Source of the DNA: Patulibacter americanus DSM 16676
Lineage (GTDB): Bacteria > Actinomycetota > Thermoleophilia > Solirubrobacterales > Solirubrobacteraceae
Direction: 5' to 3'
Length of the DNA: 64,000 nt
NCBI RefSeq assembly: GCF_000420025.1
Contig: NZ_ATUD01000014.1
Span: 31,237 to 95,236 of the forward strand
Below the pieces are notes generated by a model that saw only the letters and a program-made list of their open reading frames with translations, was not told the origin of the DNA and did not search any database. The position numbers and the translations under genes were made by a program. Of the stretch, positions 25,265 to 34,634 are shown in pieces; the stretch's first letter is position 1; every line of letters starts with the position of its first letter.

Positions 25265-27010
25265 CTACGACGCGCGGGAGGCCGAGCGCTTCGCCGGGGT
25301 GATCCAGAGCGTCCGCGTCGCGACGGTGACGTTGCTCGAGCGGTCCCGCGCCGTGACCGTGACGCGGGCGCGCACCCGGGTCTTGCCCTTGCCGCGGGCC
25401 GCGGCACGCAAGGCCCGCTGCAGGCGCTCGGCCTGGGTGGAACGCAGCTTCGGGTGCACGTTGCGGACGCCGGAGCGACGCGGCGCGAGCCGACGCGTGC
25501 CGAGCGTGTCGGCGCGCGGGCGCACGCGGGTCGGACGCTCGCGCTCGCGGGCGTAGCCGAGCTCACCCGTCGTCACCGTGACCGTCAGCGAGGTCGGCTC
25601 GTCCGTCGTCACGGAGACGAGGATGCCCTCCTCCAGGAACGTGCGGACGTCGACGTCGCGCGCCACCTTGATCTTCAGGCCCGGCGCGTCCGTGTCCTCG
25701 ACCGCGGCCGGCGGGCGCGGGGCGGACGGCACGACCGGCAGCACGGCGACGGGCTGACGCGGTGGCACGGGGGCCGGGGTCTCGCCCGAGCCGTCGGCCG
25801 GGACCGGTGCGTGACGGAACGGCCCCGTGATCTCGTACACCGCACCGGCGCCGCCGTGGGCCCGCTGGGAGCCGACGAACATGCGCTCGCCGTCGGGGGA
25901 GAAGCAGACGCCGGCCAGCTCGGAGCCGTTGTGGATCGTCGAGCCGTTGGCGGCGTCGCCGACGGCGCGAAGGAACGGCGAGACGGTGCGCTCGCCGTAG
26001 CTCAGGAGCACGACGTCGAAGTCCAGGTCGCTGTTGTCCTCGCACACGAAGAGATCGCCGGAGCGCGAGACGCAGATGTTGTCCGGGCCCTTGAGGAACG
26101 TGCCGTTGCCCGACGTGGCAGGGTCGTAGAGGCGCTCCACGACGGCGGTCTCGACGTCGTAGCTCCACAGGCTGTTGTCGCCCTTGGAGGTCCAGATGAC
26201 CGCGCCGTCGTCGAACCAGACGCCCTCGGAGCCGTTGTAGCGCCGGGCGTCGGCGACCTGGGAGCGCAGGAGACCCGACGCGGCGCTCGGGTCCGGGACC
26301 GGCTTCCAGACGACGACGCCCTCCTGGCCGACGCCGGTGGCGACCTCGAGCACGCCGGAGGTCAGGTCGAGGCCGCCGTCGCCGAGGGTCTTCGCCGCGG
26401 TGAAGCGGTAGAAGCAGCCGTCCCGCTTGTCCTCCGTGAGGTACACGTGACGACGCTCGAGGTCGACGGCCGCGGCCTCGTGGGAGAAGACGCCGAGGGC
26501 GGGACGCGCGACGGCGGGCTGGCGCCCGGTCGGGTCGCACTCCCAGATGAGGCCGCCGTCGTACTCCTCGCCCGTCAGCCACGTGCCCCACGGGGTCGGG
26601 CCGCCGCCGCAGTTCGAGCGGGAGGGCGCGCCGAGGATGCGGTAGGCGTCGGCGATCTCCCCGTCCTTCGTGAAGCGGATGCTGGACACGCCGCCGGGGT
26701 TGGTCTCGGAGTTCGAGACGACGATCCAACCGCCGTCCTGCGTGGCGTAGGTGGCCATGCCGTCCGTGGCGCGGTGCCAGGCGTAGGCGGTGTTCTGCAC
26801 GGGCTGGCCGCCGCGGGCGATCTCGCGGGACGCGAAGCCGGGGGGCAGCATCAGGCCGTGCTCGTTCGCGGGCAGCAGCTCGCCGTAGGGGCCGGCGCCG
26901 AGCTTGGCGGGGGCGGCCATGGCGCCGCGCCAGAAGGCGGGGCCGAAGGTCAGGAGCCCCGCCGCGGCGAGGCTGGAGGACACGAACGTGCGACGTGAGG
27001 TGGAGGTCAT
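25265..27010 (-). CDS. PhoX-family (DUF839) Tat-exported phosphatase, copy 2
   Basis: The protein has 581 residues. ATG 27010 begins MTSTSRRTFVSSS, almost identical to copy 1. The same core motifs occur (SNCGGGPTPWGTWLTGEE, FSHEAAAVD, YLTEDKRDGCFYRF, GPDNICVSRSGDLFVCED), as does the Arg-rich C-terminal domain with LGTRRL and VRARVTV. The linker is shorter than in copy 1, and there is an insertion near ANGSTIHNGSEL. It should release phosphate outside the membrane. The high similarity of the copies, with GH92 between them, indicates a local duplication. Its promoter element is about 200 nt upstream, leaving a long leader. Confidence 0.88.
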   Translation of the reverse strand: MTSTSRRTFVSSSLAAAGLLTFGPAFWRGAMAAPAKLGAGPYGELLPANEHGLMLPPGFASREIARGGQPVQNTAYAWHRATDGMATYATQDGGWIVVSNSETNPGGVSSIRFTKDGEIADAYRILGAPSRSNCGGGPTPWGTWLTGEEYDGGLIWECDPTGRQPAVARPALGVFSHEAAAVDLERRHVYLTEDKRDGCFYRFTAAKTLGDGGLDLTSGVLEVATGVGQEGVVVWKPVPDPSAASGLLRSQVADARRYNGSEGVWFDDGAVIWTSKGDNSLWSYDVETAVVERLYDPATSGNGTFLKGPDNICVSRSGDLFVCEDNSDLDFDVVLLSYGERTVSPFLRAVGDAANGSTIHNGSELAGVCFSPDGERMFVGSQRAHGGAGAVYEITGPFRHAPVPADGSGETPAPVPPRQPVAVLPVVPSAPRPPAAVEDTDAPGLKIKVARDVDVRTFLEEGILVSVTTDEPTSLTVTVTTGELGYARERERPTRVRPRADTLGTRRLAPRRSGVRNVHPKLRSTQAERLQRALRAAARGKGKTRVRARVTVTARDRSSNVTVATRTLWITPAKRSASRAS

Positions 27011-27090
27011 GGGATCCGGCGGTGTGGGGGCACGCCGAGCCGACGCCCGAGACGTGTCACCGCAGTCCGGGCCGCGACGCGACCGGGATT

Positions 27091-27107
27091 GACAGGTGCA
27101 CGCTGTC
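27091..27107. promoter_or_regulatory. Inverted repeat GACAG-N7-CTGTC in the PhoX leader
   Basis: GACAG and CTGTC flank GTGCACG, about 80 nt before ATG 27010 and downstream of the presumed promoter. It could be an operator or an RNA hairpin; no regulator can be named. Confidence 0.4.
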
Positions 27108-27204
27108 GGAGGGTCAGCGGCTCGGGAAGGAGTCGACGCGGGCGGTCCGTGGCCGGACCGGTGGTGCGTCGTGGCGCGCGCCGGGGTCCGGCGACGCGTC
27201 CCGA

Positions 27205-27239
27205 GGGACCGTACGAGCGGTGACACCCGACGATGTTGC
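27205..27239 (-). promoter_or_regulatory. PhoX copy 2 promoter element shared with GH92
   Basis: On the minus strand this reads GCAACAT, 12 nt, CCGCTCGTA, then CGGTCCC. TACGGT within it fits a -10 box. It matches the GH92 element at 25054-25088. Confidence 0.65.
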
Positions 27240-27350
27240 CGTTCTGTGTACGACCTTGGTTGTAGGTTCCCCTAAGTGCCGCTCGGCGTTTCCGATGCCG
27301 CCGAGCCGAGGCGCGACGTCTCAGGTCTGCAGCCCCTGGCCCCGTGCCGC

Positions 27351-28175
27351 TCAGGCGATGGCGCCCGTCAGAAGCTCGGCGTGCGCGCCCAGCGCGGTGC
27401 GGAGGCGGCGGCGCAGCGTGCCGGCGATCTGGCAGACGCGGGACTCGGACACGCCGAGTGCCTCGCCGATGTCGCGGAGGCGGCGTCCCTCGACGTAGAG
27501 CATGAGGGCGACCTGGCGCTCGCGCTCGGGGAGCTGGGCGACGGCGGCGGCGACGCGGGCCTTGACCTCGTTGGCCTCGCACGCGGCGGCGGGGTCGGAG
27601 AAGCGATCGGTGCTGGCGATCGTCTCGGCACGGTCGACGGTCAGGCCGTCGGAGCCGGACACCGTGGTGGCCAGCGACTCGACCTCGCAGGTGGCGAGCT
27701 GGTCGCGGCGGCCGCGGACCTCGTCGGTCGAGCAGCCCAGGCGGGCGGCGAGCTCGGCGTCGGTGGGCTCACGGTCCAGGCGGGTGCGCAGCTCGCGGCG
27801 GGCGCCCTCGGCCTCGCGCTCCCAGCGGCGCAGCGAGCGGGGCGCCCAGTCGCGGCGGCGCAGCTCGTCGATGATGGCGCCGTTGATGCGGGTCCACGCG
27901 TACTGCTCGAGCGTGGCGCCCTTCGAGGCGTCGAAGCGCTCGATGCAGAGCACGAGGGCCTCGAAGCCGGCGGAGGCGAGGTCGTCCATCTCGCAGTACG
28001 CGGGGAGCTGGCGGACCTTGCGCCCGACGATGTGGCGGACCAGCGGGGTGAGGAGGAACACGAGCTCGTCGCGGACCGACCGGTCACCCGAGGCCTGGTA
28101 GCGCTCCCACATGGCGAGCAGCTGCTCGGAGGTGAGGCGGCGGGAGGTGCGGGTGCGGGTGGCGGCGGGGCTCAT
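27351..28175 (-). CDS. FliA/WhiG-family RNA polymerase sigma factor
   Basis: The protein has 274 residues. Sigma region 2 (about 30-100) has LVRHIVGRKVRQLP, MDDLASAGFEAL and YAWTRINGAIIDELRRRDW; region 3 (about 105-160) has RREPTDAELAA-like text (LDREPTDAELAARLG); region 4 (about 205-262) has LPERERQVALMLYVEGRRLRD and an HTH SESRVCQIAGTLRRRL. This is the FliA/WhiG branch, which in actinobacteria controls motility, development or stress genes; no flagellar genes are nearby. The promoter region carries TTGGACGTCTGG (28285-28296), also found upstream of the aminotransferase operon. Confidence 0.92.
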   Translation of the reverse strand: MSPAATRTRTSRRLTSEQLLAMWERYQASGDRSVRDELVFLLTPLVRHIVGRKVRQLPAYCEMDDLASAGFEALVLCIERFDASKGATLEQYAWTRINGAIIDELRRRDWAPRSLRRWEREAEGARRELRTRLDREPTDAELAARLGCSTDEVRGRRDQLATCEVESLATTVSGSDGLTVDRAETIASTDRFSDPAAACEANEVKARVAAAVAQLPERERQVALMLYVEGRRLRDIGEALGVSESRVCQIAGTLRRRLRTALGAHAELLTGAIA

Positions 28176-28284
28176 GACGGGGTCCAGGGGAAGAGGAGAG
28201 GGGGTGCGCCGGGCCGGAGACGGGGCGTCTCTGCGGCGCTGATGAGACCACCATGCAGACCGATCGGGCCGAGCGCCAGCGGTT

Positions 28285-28296
28285 TTGGACGTCTGG
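28285..28296. promoter_or_regulatory. TTGGACGTCTGG element upstream of the sigma-factor gene
   Basis: This 12-mer is identical to 37722-37733 in another promoter region. On the minus strand it reads AGACGTCCAA, close to the AGACNTCNGA operator proposed for the GntR regulator. Confidence 0.35.
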
Positions 28297-28457
28297 GGCG
28301 AAGTTCACCGAACTGTTCCCGGGCTGATACCGGAAACGCTGTTCCCCACTGGGTTTGCGCCACGAAACGGATCCGTTCGTGACACGCGGCCGACACCTTC
28401 GGGCGGAGCGTCAGACCCCCTGTGCGGCCGACGTCCGGGCGCCGGCCGCCGGCGTGC

Positions 28458-29284
<827 letters not shown>

Positions 29285-29288
<4 letters not shown>

Positions 29289-30514
29289 CGTGTCGACTCC
29301 TGGTCCGTCGGCTGGGTGATCCGCGCCTCGCCCGGCGCCGGGAGGTCCCCGGGGTCCCCGGTTTGGGCCCGGGCCGCGGTCTCCGCGGCGGTCATGGCCG
29401 CGGTCGCGGCGGCGGGCTGCGGCGACACCGGGACGGCGACCGGGTCGGGCGGCGATCCCGCGACCGGGTCGAAGGGTCCCCCCACGGAGAACGGCCGCAC
29501 GGGGCACGCGGTGCTCCCGGCGTCCGGCGCCGCGGCGTCGACGGGCTGCAGCACCATCGGCACCGATGTGCACCCGGGGCGCGCGTGGGCGCAGCGCGGC
29601 GCGAACACGCAGCCCGGCAGCACGTCCGTCAGCTCCGGCGGGTAGCCCGGGATGCCCTCGCGGCGGACGGGGTTGCCCGCCGACTCCATGTCGGGCACGG
29701 AATCGAGCAGCGCCTTCGTGTAGGGGTGCTGCGGGTCGGCGTAGATCCGCTCGACCGGGCCGGTCTCGACGACGTGCCCGCCGTACATCACGCAGACGCG
29801 GTCGCAGACCTGGGCGATCACGCCGAAGTCGTGCGAGACGACGAGGACGGCCATGCCGAGCTCGCGCCGCATGTCGGTGAGCAGGTCGAGGATCTGCGCC
29901 TGGGTCGTGACGTCGAGCGCGGTCGTCGGCTCGTCCGCCAGCAGCAGCCGCGGCCGCGAGGCCGTGGCCAGGGCGATCATCACCCGCTGGCGCATGCCGC
30001 CGGAGAGCTCGTGCGGGTAGGAGAGGTAGCGGCGCTCCGGGTCGGGGATGCCGACGCGTTCCAGGAGCGCGATCCCCTCGGCCCGGGCCTCGGCCTTCGA
30101 CATCCCGCGATTGGCCCGCAGCGTCTCGCGCAGGTGGTCGCCGATCCGCATGACGGGGTTCAGCGAGCTGAACGGGTCCTGGTAGATCATCCCGACGTCG
30201 TGGGCGCGGAAGTCGCGCAGCTCCTTCGACGACATGGCGAGCACGTCGCGCCCCTCGAAGTCGACCGTGCCCGCCGTGACCCGCCCGGGTGCGCCGATCA
30301 GGCGCATGATCGACCGGCAGGTGAGGCTCTTGCCCGAGCCCGACTCGCCGATCAGACCGACGATCTCGCCCGGCGCGATGGTCAGGCCGACGTCCTTGAC
30401 GGCCACGAGCGGAGCGTCGGCCGGGCCGAACTCGACCCGCAGGCCGTCGACGGAGAGCAGCGCGTCGGTGGTCGCGTCCGCGACGCCCGGGAGGTCCTGC
30501 GCCACGGCGGTCAT
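29285..30514 (-). CDS. dppD: Dpp/Opp-type ABC importer ATPase, first subunit
   Basis: The protein has 409 residues. Walker A GESGSGKS (about 51-58), [12 protein letters not shown], signature [14 protein letters not shown] and Walker [13 protein letters not shown] are present. The Oligo_HPY region follows with [18 protein letters not shown], whose Cys pattern is typical of the subfamily and can bind an Fe-S cluster in DppD. Beyond about residue 335 there is an unusual Pro/Ala-rich tail of about 75 residues. Start and stop overlap neighbouring genes by 4 nt (ATGA), showing translational coupling. Confidence 0.9.
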
Positions 30515-31386
30515 GCGCCACCCCCTCGCAGCTCGCCGTCGGACAACCCGTCGCCGATCAGGCCCACCCCCACGCCGAAGACCACGAGCACGAGCCCGGG
30601 CAGGGTGGTGATCCACCAGGCGTTGAGCAGGTTCGCCTGCCCCTCGGCGATGATCGTGCCGAGCTCGGCGTTCGGGGGCTGCATGCCCAGGCCGAGGTAC
30701 GACAGGCCCGCGAGCAGCAGCAGGTTCACCACGAGGTCGACCGTGGAGTAGATGAGGCTGGAGCGCATGAGGTTCGGCACGGCGTGGCGAAGGATCGCCC
30801 GCCGGCGGGTGTAGCCCAGCGCGGTCGTGGCGAGCATGAACGGCTGCTCGCGCAGGACGAGCATCTCGGACCGTGCGAGGCGGGCGTAGAGCGCCCAGGC
30901 CACGATCGGCACGCCGATCATGATCCCCGTGAGCCCCGGCCCGACGATCGCGACGATCGCGATCACCAGGACGATGAACGGGAACGCGATCGTGATGTCG
31001 ATGATGCGCGAGATCACGAGGTCGACCTTGCCCCCGAAGTAGCCGGCGATGGCGCCCATGAGGACGCCGATCGGCAGCGGCACGTACGTGATGAAGAGGA
31101 CGACGGCGAGGTCGATCCGCAGGCCGTAGAGGGTGCGGGAGAACACGTCGCGACCCGTGTCGTCCGTGCCCATCGGGTGCGCCAGGGACGGGCCCTGCAG
31201 CTGGGCGTTGAAGTCGAGGTCGTTCTGCCCGTAGGGGGCGAGGAGCGGGGCGAAGACCGCCGCGAACACGAGGATCCCGACGAGCACGCCGCCGATCCGG
31301 ACGGGCAGCGGCTGTCGCCACACCCGGCGGAGCAGGCGGCCGGCGGCGGACGGCCGCGCGGGAGGGGTGAGGGTGGCGGTGCTCAT
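30511..31386 (-). CDS. dppC: Dpp/Opp-type ABC importer permease, DppC-like
   Basis: The protein has 291 residues. The N-terminal OppC_N segment with LAPYGQNDLD and HPMGTDDTGRDVFSRTLYG is followed by five or six membrane helices. The ATPase-contact EAA-like loop reads ALGYTRRRAILRHAVPNL (about 190-207). It forms the membrane channel with DppB. The ATG overlaps the dppB stop (31383-31386). Confidence 0.9.
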   Translation of the reverse strand: MSTATLTPPARPSAAGRLLRRVWRQPLPVRIGGVLVGILVFAAVFAPLLAPYGQNDLDFNAQLQGPSLAHPMGTDDTGRDVFSRTLYGLRIDLAVVLFITYVPLPIGVLMGAIAGYFGGKVDLVISRIIDITIAFPFIVLVIAIVAIVGPGLTGIMIGVPIVAWALYARLARSEMLVLREQPFMLATTALGYTRRRAILRHAVPNLMRSSLIYSTVDLVVNLLLLAGLSYLGLGMQPPNAELGTIIAEGQANLLNAWWITTLPGLVLVVFGVGVGLIGDGLSDGELRGGGA

Positions 31387-32324
31387 CGCTTGGCCAGTCG
31401 GACGCGGGGATCGATGGTGGCTTGCAGCAGGTCGGTGGCGAGGCTCAGCAGGACGACGGCGGCGCCGGCGATCAGCGCGATGGCCTGCACGAGCTCGTAG
31501 TCCCGGGCGCGGACGCTCTCGACGAGCAGGGATCCGGCACCCGGGATCTGGAAGACGCTCTCGACGACGACGGTCCCGCCGATGAGGAACCCGATGTCGA
31601 CGGAGAGGACGGTGATCGTCGCCATCACCGCGTTGCGCAGGGCGTGGCGGCCGACGACGCGCCACTCGCCCAGGCCGCGGGAGCGCGCCGCGTCGATGTA
31701 CTCCGTCTGGAGCACCTCGAGCAGGCTGGAGCGCAGGGTCCGGACGACCACCACCGCGAGGGAGAGCCCGAGCGTGACCGCGGGCAGGGTCAGCGTGCGG
31801 AGGATCCCCCCGATCCCGCTCTCGTAGCCCGAGACGGGGAACCACTTCAGGCTCAGGCCGAAGATCAGCGCGAGCATCAGCCCGAGCCAGAACGCGGGCA
31901 TCGCGAACGCGAAGGTCGTGACGAGGCGGATGCCGTTGTCGACGACGCCGTTGGGCCGCAGCGCCGCGATGATCGCCAGCGGCACGCCGATCACGAGCGC
32001 CACGAACAGGCCGTAGACGATGAGGATCGCGCTCGGCGCGAGGCGCTGGCCGATGATCTCGGTGACGGGCGCGTTCTGCGCCACGGACAGGCCGAGGTCG
32101 CCGGTGACGACGCCGCCGAGGAAGTCGCCGAACTGCGTGAGCAGCGGCCGGTCGAGGCCGAGCTGGCCGCGCACCTCGGCGACCGCCTCCGGGGTCCCGC
32201 GGCCGCCCAGCGCGAGCTGGACGGGGTCGCCGGGGACGAGGTGGATCATGAAGAAGGTGACGACCGCGAGCCCGAAGAGGACTCCGACGCTCAGGGCCAG
32301 TCGGCGGAGGACGTAGAGGGTCAT
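31383..32324 (-). CDS. dppB: Dpp/Opp-type ABC importer permease, DppB-like
   Basis: The protein has 313 residues. It has a first helix YVLRRLALSVGVLFGLAVVTFF, then HLVPGDPV and five further membrane helices. The EAA-like loop reads YIDAARSRGLGEWRVVGRHALRNA (about residue 210). It partners DppC as the translocation pore. It follows the binding-protein gene by 31 nt. Confidence 0.9.
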   Translation of the reverse strand: MTLYVLRRLALSVGVLFGLAVVTFFMIHLVPGDPVQLALGGRGTPEAVAEVRGQLGLDRPLLTQFGDFLGGVVTGDLGLSVAQNAPVTEIIGQRLAPSAILIVYGLFVALVIGVPLAIIAALRPNGVVDNGIRLVTTFAFAMPAFWLGLMLALIFGLSLKWFPVSGYESGIGGILRTLTLPAVTLGLSLAVVVVRTLRSSLLEVLQTEYIDAARSRGLGEWRVVGRHALRNAVMATITVLSVDIGFLIGGTVVVESVFQIPGAGSLLVESVRARDYELVQAIALIAGAAVVLLSLATDLLQATIDPRVRLAKR

Positions 32325-32355
32325 GGGGCTCCTGGGCTCGCGGTCGCCGGGGGGG

Positions 32356-33990
32356 CTAGCGGCTCGCCTTGGCGGTGGTCAGCCAGGTGTTCTCGAGGTG
32401 GTCGGCCCCGAGCGCGTTGATGTCGGTGCCGCACACGTTCGTGCGGTGCGCGGTGATCGACGGCAGGTTGATGACGTTGATGACCGGGGTCTGGTCGAGC
32501 ATCGCCTTCTGGATCACGGGCCACTGCTTCGCGCGCTCCGCCTCGTCGGGCGTCGTCGCGAACGTCTTGACCATCTTCGTGATCGCCGGGTCGCTCCAGT
32601 TCGAGAAGAACCCGTTCGTGCCGCTCGCCGGGTCCGCGAGGAAGCCCGCGTACTCGTCGGGGACCGTCAGGTCGCTCGTGAACTGGGCGTACGGGATCGT
32701 CATGTCGTAGTCGCCCGAGTTGAAGCGGTCGGTGCCGGTGGCGCCGTCCTCCTCGATGAGCTTGACCTTGATGCCGATCTGGCCCCACTGGTTCTGCAGC
32801 AGCAGGCCGAGCTGCTTGTAGTAGTCGTAGCCCGCGGGGTACTGCAGGGTCGTCGAGAAGCCCTGCGCGTGCTTCGACTTGGCCATCTCGGCCTTCGCCT
32901 GGGCGAGGTCGAACGGGTACGGCGGGACCTGGTCGGCGCCGGCGTCGTACTTCAGGGGCGGCAGGACGCTGTTGGGCACGGAGCCGGCGCCCTTGAAGAT
33001 GCCGTTCTTGATCTGGTCGCGGTCCAGGGCGAGCTGCATCGCCTTGCGGACGTTGAGGTCGGCCAGCGGCGCGCGCTTGTGGTTCAGCCACAGCCCGACG
33101 AACTGCGGGACCTTCGTCTGCTGCAGGACGACGTTCTTGTCGGCCTTGAGCGGGTCGATCTGCGAGAAGGGGACGCCGTCGGCGATCTGCGCCTGGTCGT
33201 TCTTCAGCGCCAGCAGGCGGCTGTTGGAGTCCGAGGCGAAGTTGAACCGGACCTCGTCGAGGTACGGCTTGCCGTCCTCCCAGTAGTGCGGGTTGCGCTC
33301 GAAGGCGATGTACGAGCCGCGGACGAACTTCTTCAGGCGGTAGGGGCCGGTGCCGACGGGCGTCTTCCAGAACGCGTCCCCCTGCTCCTCGACCAGCTTC
33401 TTCGGCACGATGAAGGCCGGGAAGATCGAGATGTTGTAGAGGAAGGCCGCGACGGGCTCCGTCAGGTCGACCCGCACGGTGGAGTCGTCCACGACGGTCG
33501 CCTTGTCGTAGCCCACGGCCACGACGCTGAGGATCTGGTTGATCTTGGGGTCGCCGAAGCGGTCGAGCGAGAACTTCACGTCCTCGGCCGTGAGCGGGTC
33601 GCCGTTGGAGAACTTGACGCCCTGGCGCAGCTTGAAGGTGTAGGTCTTGCCGCCGTTGCTGACCTCCCAGCTCTCGGCCAGGCCGGGCAGCAGCTCGTCG
33701 CCGCCCTTCGGGTCCGCGCGGGTCAGCCCGTTGTAGAGCAGCTCGCTGGCGAAGATGTCGCCGTTGCCGTTGCGCAGGTCGATCGGGTTCAGCGACTGCG
33801 TCTCCGCCTGACGGGAGTAGACGAGCGAGCCGCCCTTGACGGGGGCCGCCTTGCACTCCGCCGCGACGGCCGTGCCGCCGGCGGCGTCGAACTTGGCGGG
33901 GTCCGATCCTCCGGACGAGCCGCCTCCGCAGGCCGTGAGTCCGAGGGTCGCCACGAGCCCACCCGCTACCGCGATACCGGAACTACGCAT
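32356..33990 (-). CDS. dppA: Solute-binding lipoprotein of the Dpp-type importer
   Basis: The protein has 544 residues. A lipoprotein signal ends at the lipobox LTACGGG (Cys21). The SBP_bac_5 fold is indicated by GLTRADPKGGDELLPGLAESW, FKLRQGVKFSNGDPLTAEDVKFSLDR and NPHYWEDGKPYLDEV. It captures ligand outside the membrane and delivers it to DppBC. AAGGAG lies 7 nt before ATG 33990, inside the end of the TetR gene, which it overlaps by 8 nt. The closest functional clue to the ligand is the operon's aminotransferase-aldolase-kinase set. Confidence 0.9.
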   Translation of the reverse strand: MRSSGIAVAGGLVATLGLTACGGGSSGGSDPAKFDAAGGTAVAAECKAAPVKGGSLVYSRQAETQSLNPIDLRNGNGDIFASELLYNGLTRADPKGGDELLPGLAESWEVSNGGKTYTFKLRQGVKFSNGDPLTAEDVKFSLDRFGDPKINQILSVVAVGYDKATVVDDSTVRVDLTEPVAAFLYNISIFPAFIVPKKLVEEQGDAFWKTPVGTGPYRLKKFVRGSYIAFERNPHYWEDGKPYLDEVRFNFASDSNSRLLALKNDQAQIADGVPFSQIDPLKADKNVVLQQTKVPQFVGLWLNHKRAPLADLNVRKAMQLALDRDQIKNGIFKGAGSVPNSVLPPLKYDAGADQVPPYPFDLAQAKAEMAKSKHAQGFSTTLQYPAGYDYYKQLGLLLQNQWGQIGIKVKLIEEDGATGTDRFNSGDYDMTIPYAQFTSDLTVPDEYAGFLADPASGTNGFFSNWSDPAITKMVKTFATTPDEAERAKQWPVIQKAMLDQTPVINVINLPSITAHRTNVCGTDINALGADHLENTWLTTAKASR

Positions 33991-34633
33991 GTGTGTCTCC
34001 TTGTGGGGTTGGGGGCGACGGGGACCCGTCGCGGTCCGTACGGCTGCAGCTGAGGGCCTCGAACTCCTGGTCGACGAACGCCACCTGGCGCTCGCGCGTG
34101 ACCTGGGAGTTGGGCAGCACCGCGTGAAGGGAGACGCCGTCGATGAACGCCAGCAGGCGCTCCGCGACGTCGTGGGCGGGGGCGTCGTCGCCCAGCTCGC
34201 CGCGCTCGCGTGCCTCGTCCACGAGGTCGGCCAGCCGGTCGACCAGCAGCGGGCCGCGGCGCCACTGCTCCGGCGGCTGGCCGTCCGTGACGAGCCGGCG
34301 GCTCCAGTAGTTGATGAGCAGGCGCGTCTCGCGCTCCCGCTCGTCGTCCAGCGGCAGGTTGTCGAGCACGAGCTCGCGCAGGGCGGCGAGGCCGTGGAGG
34401 CCCTCGAGCTTCTCCTCCCACCGCGCCGCGATCCGCTCGTGCACGAGCCGCAGGGCGGAGATCAGGATGTCGTCCTTGTCGGCGAAGTAGTGCGCGAGCA
34501 CGCCGGAGGACCACCCCGTCTCCTTCGCGATGGAGCGGATCGTCGTGCGCTCGATGCCGTCGCGCGCGATCACGCGCCAGACGGCCTCGAGCAGCTCCTC
34601 GCGCCGCTCGTCGCGGTCGACGTTCTTCGGCAT
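33983..34633 (-). CDS. TetR-family transcriptional regulator
   Basis: The protein has 216 residues. The N-terminal HTH (about 10-55) reads RREELLEAVWRVIARDGIE, TIRSIAKETGWSSGVLAHYF and DKDDIL, of BetI/AcrR type. The C-terminal ligand domain is helical with no recognisable signature. It lies inside the catabolic operon, 1 nt after the PfkB stop and overlapping dppA, so it is probably autoregulated and responds to the transported compound or an intermediate. Its operator is not identified; the GACGTC-centred repeats at 37679-37731 are one possibility. Confidence 0.88.
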   Translation of the reverse strand: MPKNVDRDERREELLEAVWRVIARDGIERTTIRSIAKETGWSSGVLAHYFADKDDILISALRLVHERIAARWEEKLEGLHGLAALRELVLDNLPLDDERERETRLLINYWSRRLVTDGQPPEQWRRGPLLVDRLADLVDEARERGELGDDAPAHDVAERLLAFIDGVSLHAVLPNSQVTRERQVAFVDQEFEALSCSRTDRDGSPSPPTPQGDTHA

Positions 34634-34634
34634 C

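Larger units (their letters stand above)
27011..27350. other. Intergenic region between PhoX copy 2 and the sigma factor
   Basis: The 340 nt hold no gene. They contain the PhoX promoter element (27205-27239), an inverted repeat at 27091-27107 and a less GC-rich patch at about 27232-27275. Confidence 0.6.

Noticed and set aside
27259..27272. Plus-strand GTAGGTTCCC as a promoter of an RNA antisense to the sigma-factor gene
   Set aside because: It resembles the GH92/PhoX element's 3' part, but the GCAACAT block is missing and no transcript or terminator can be recognised.
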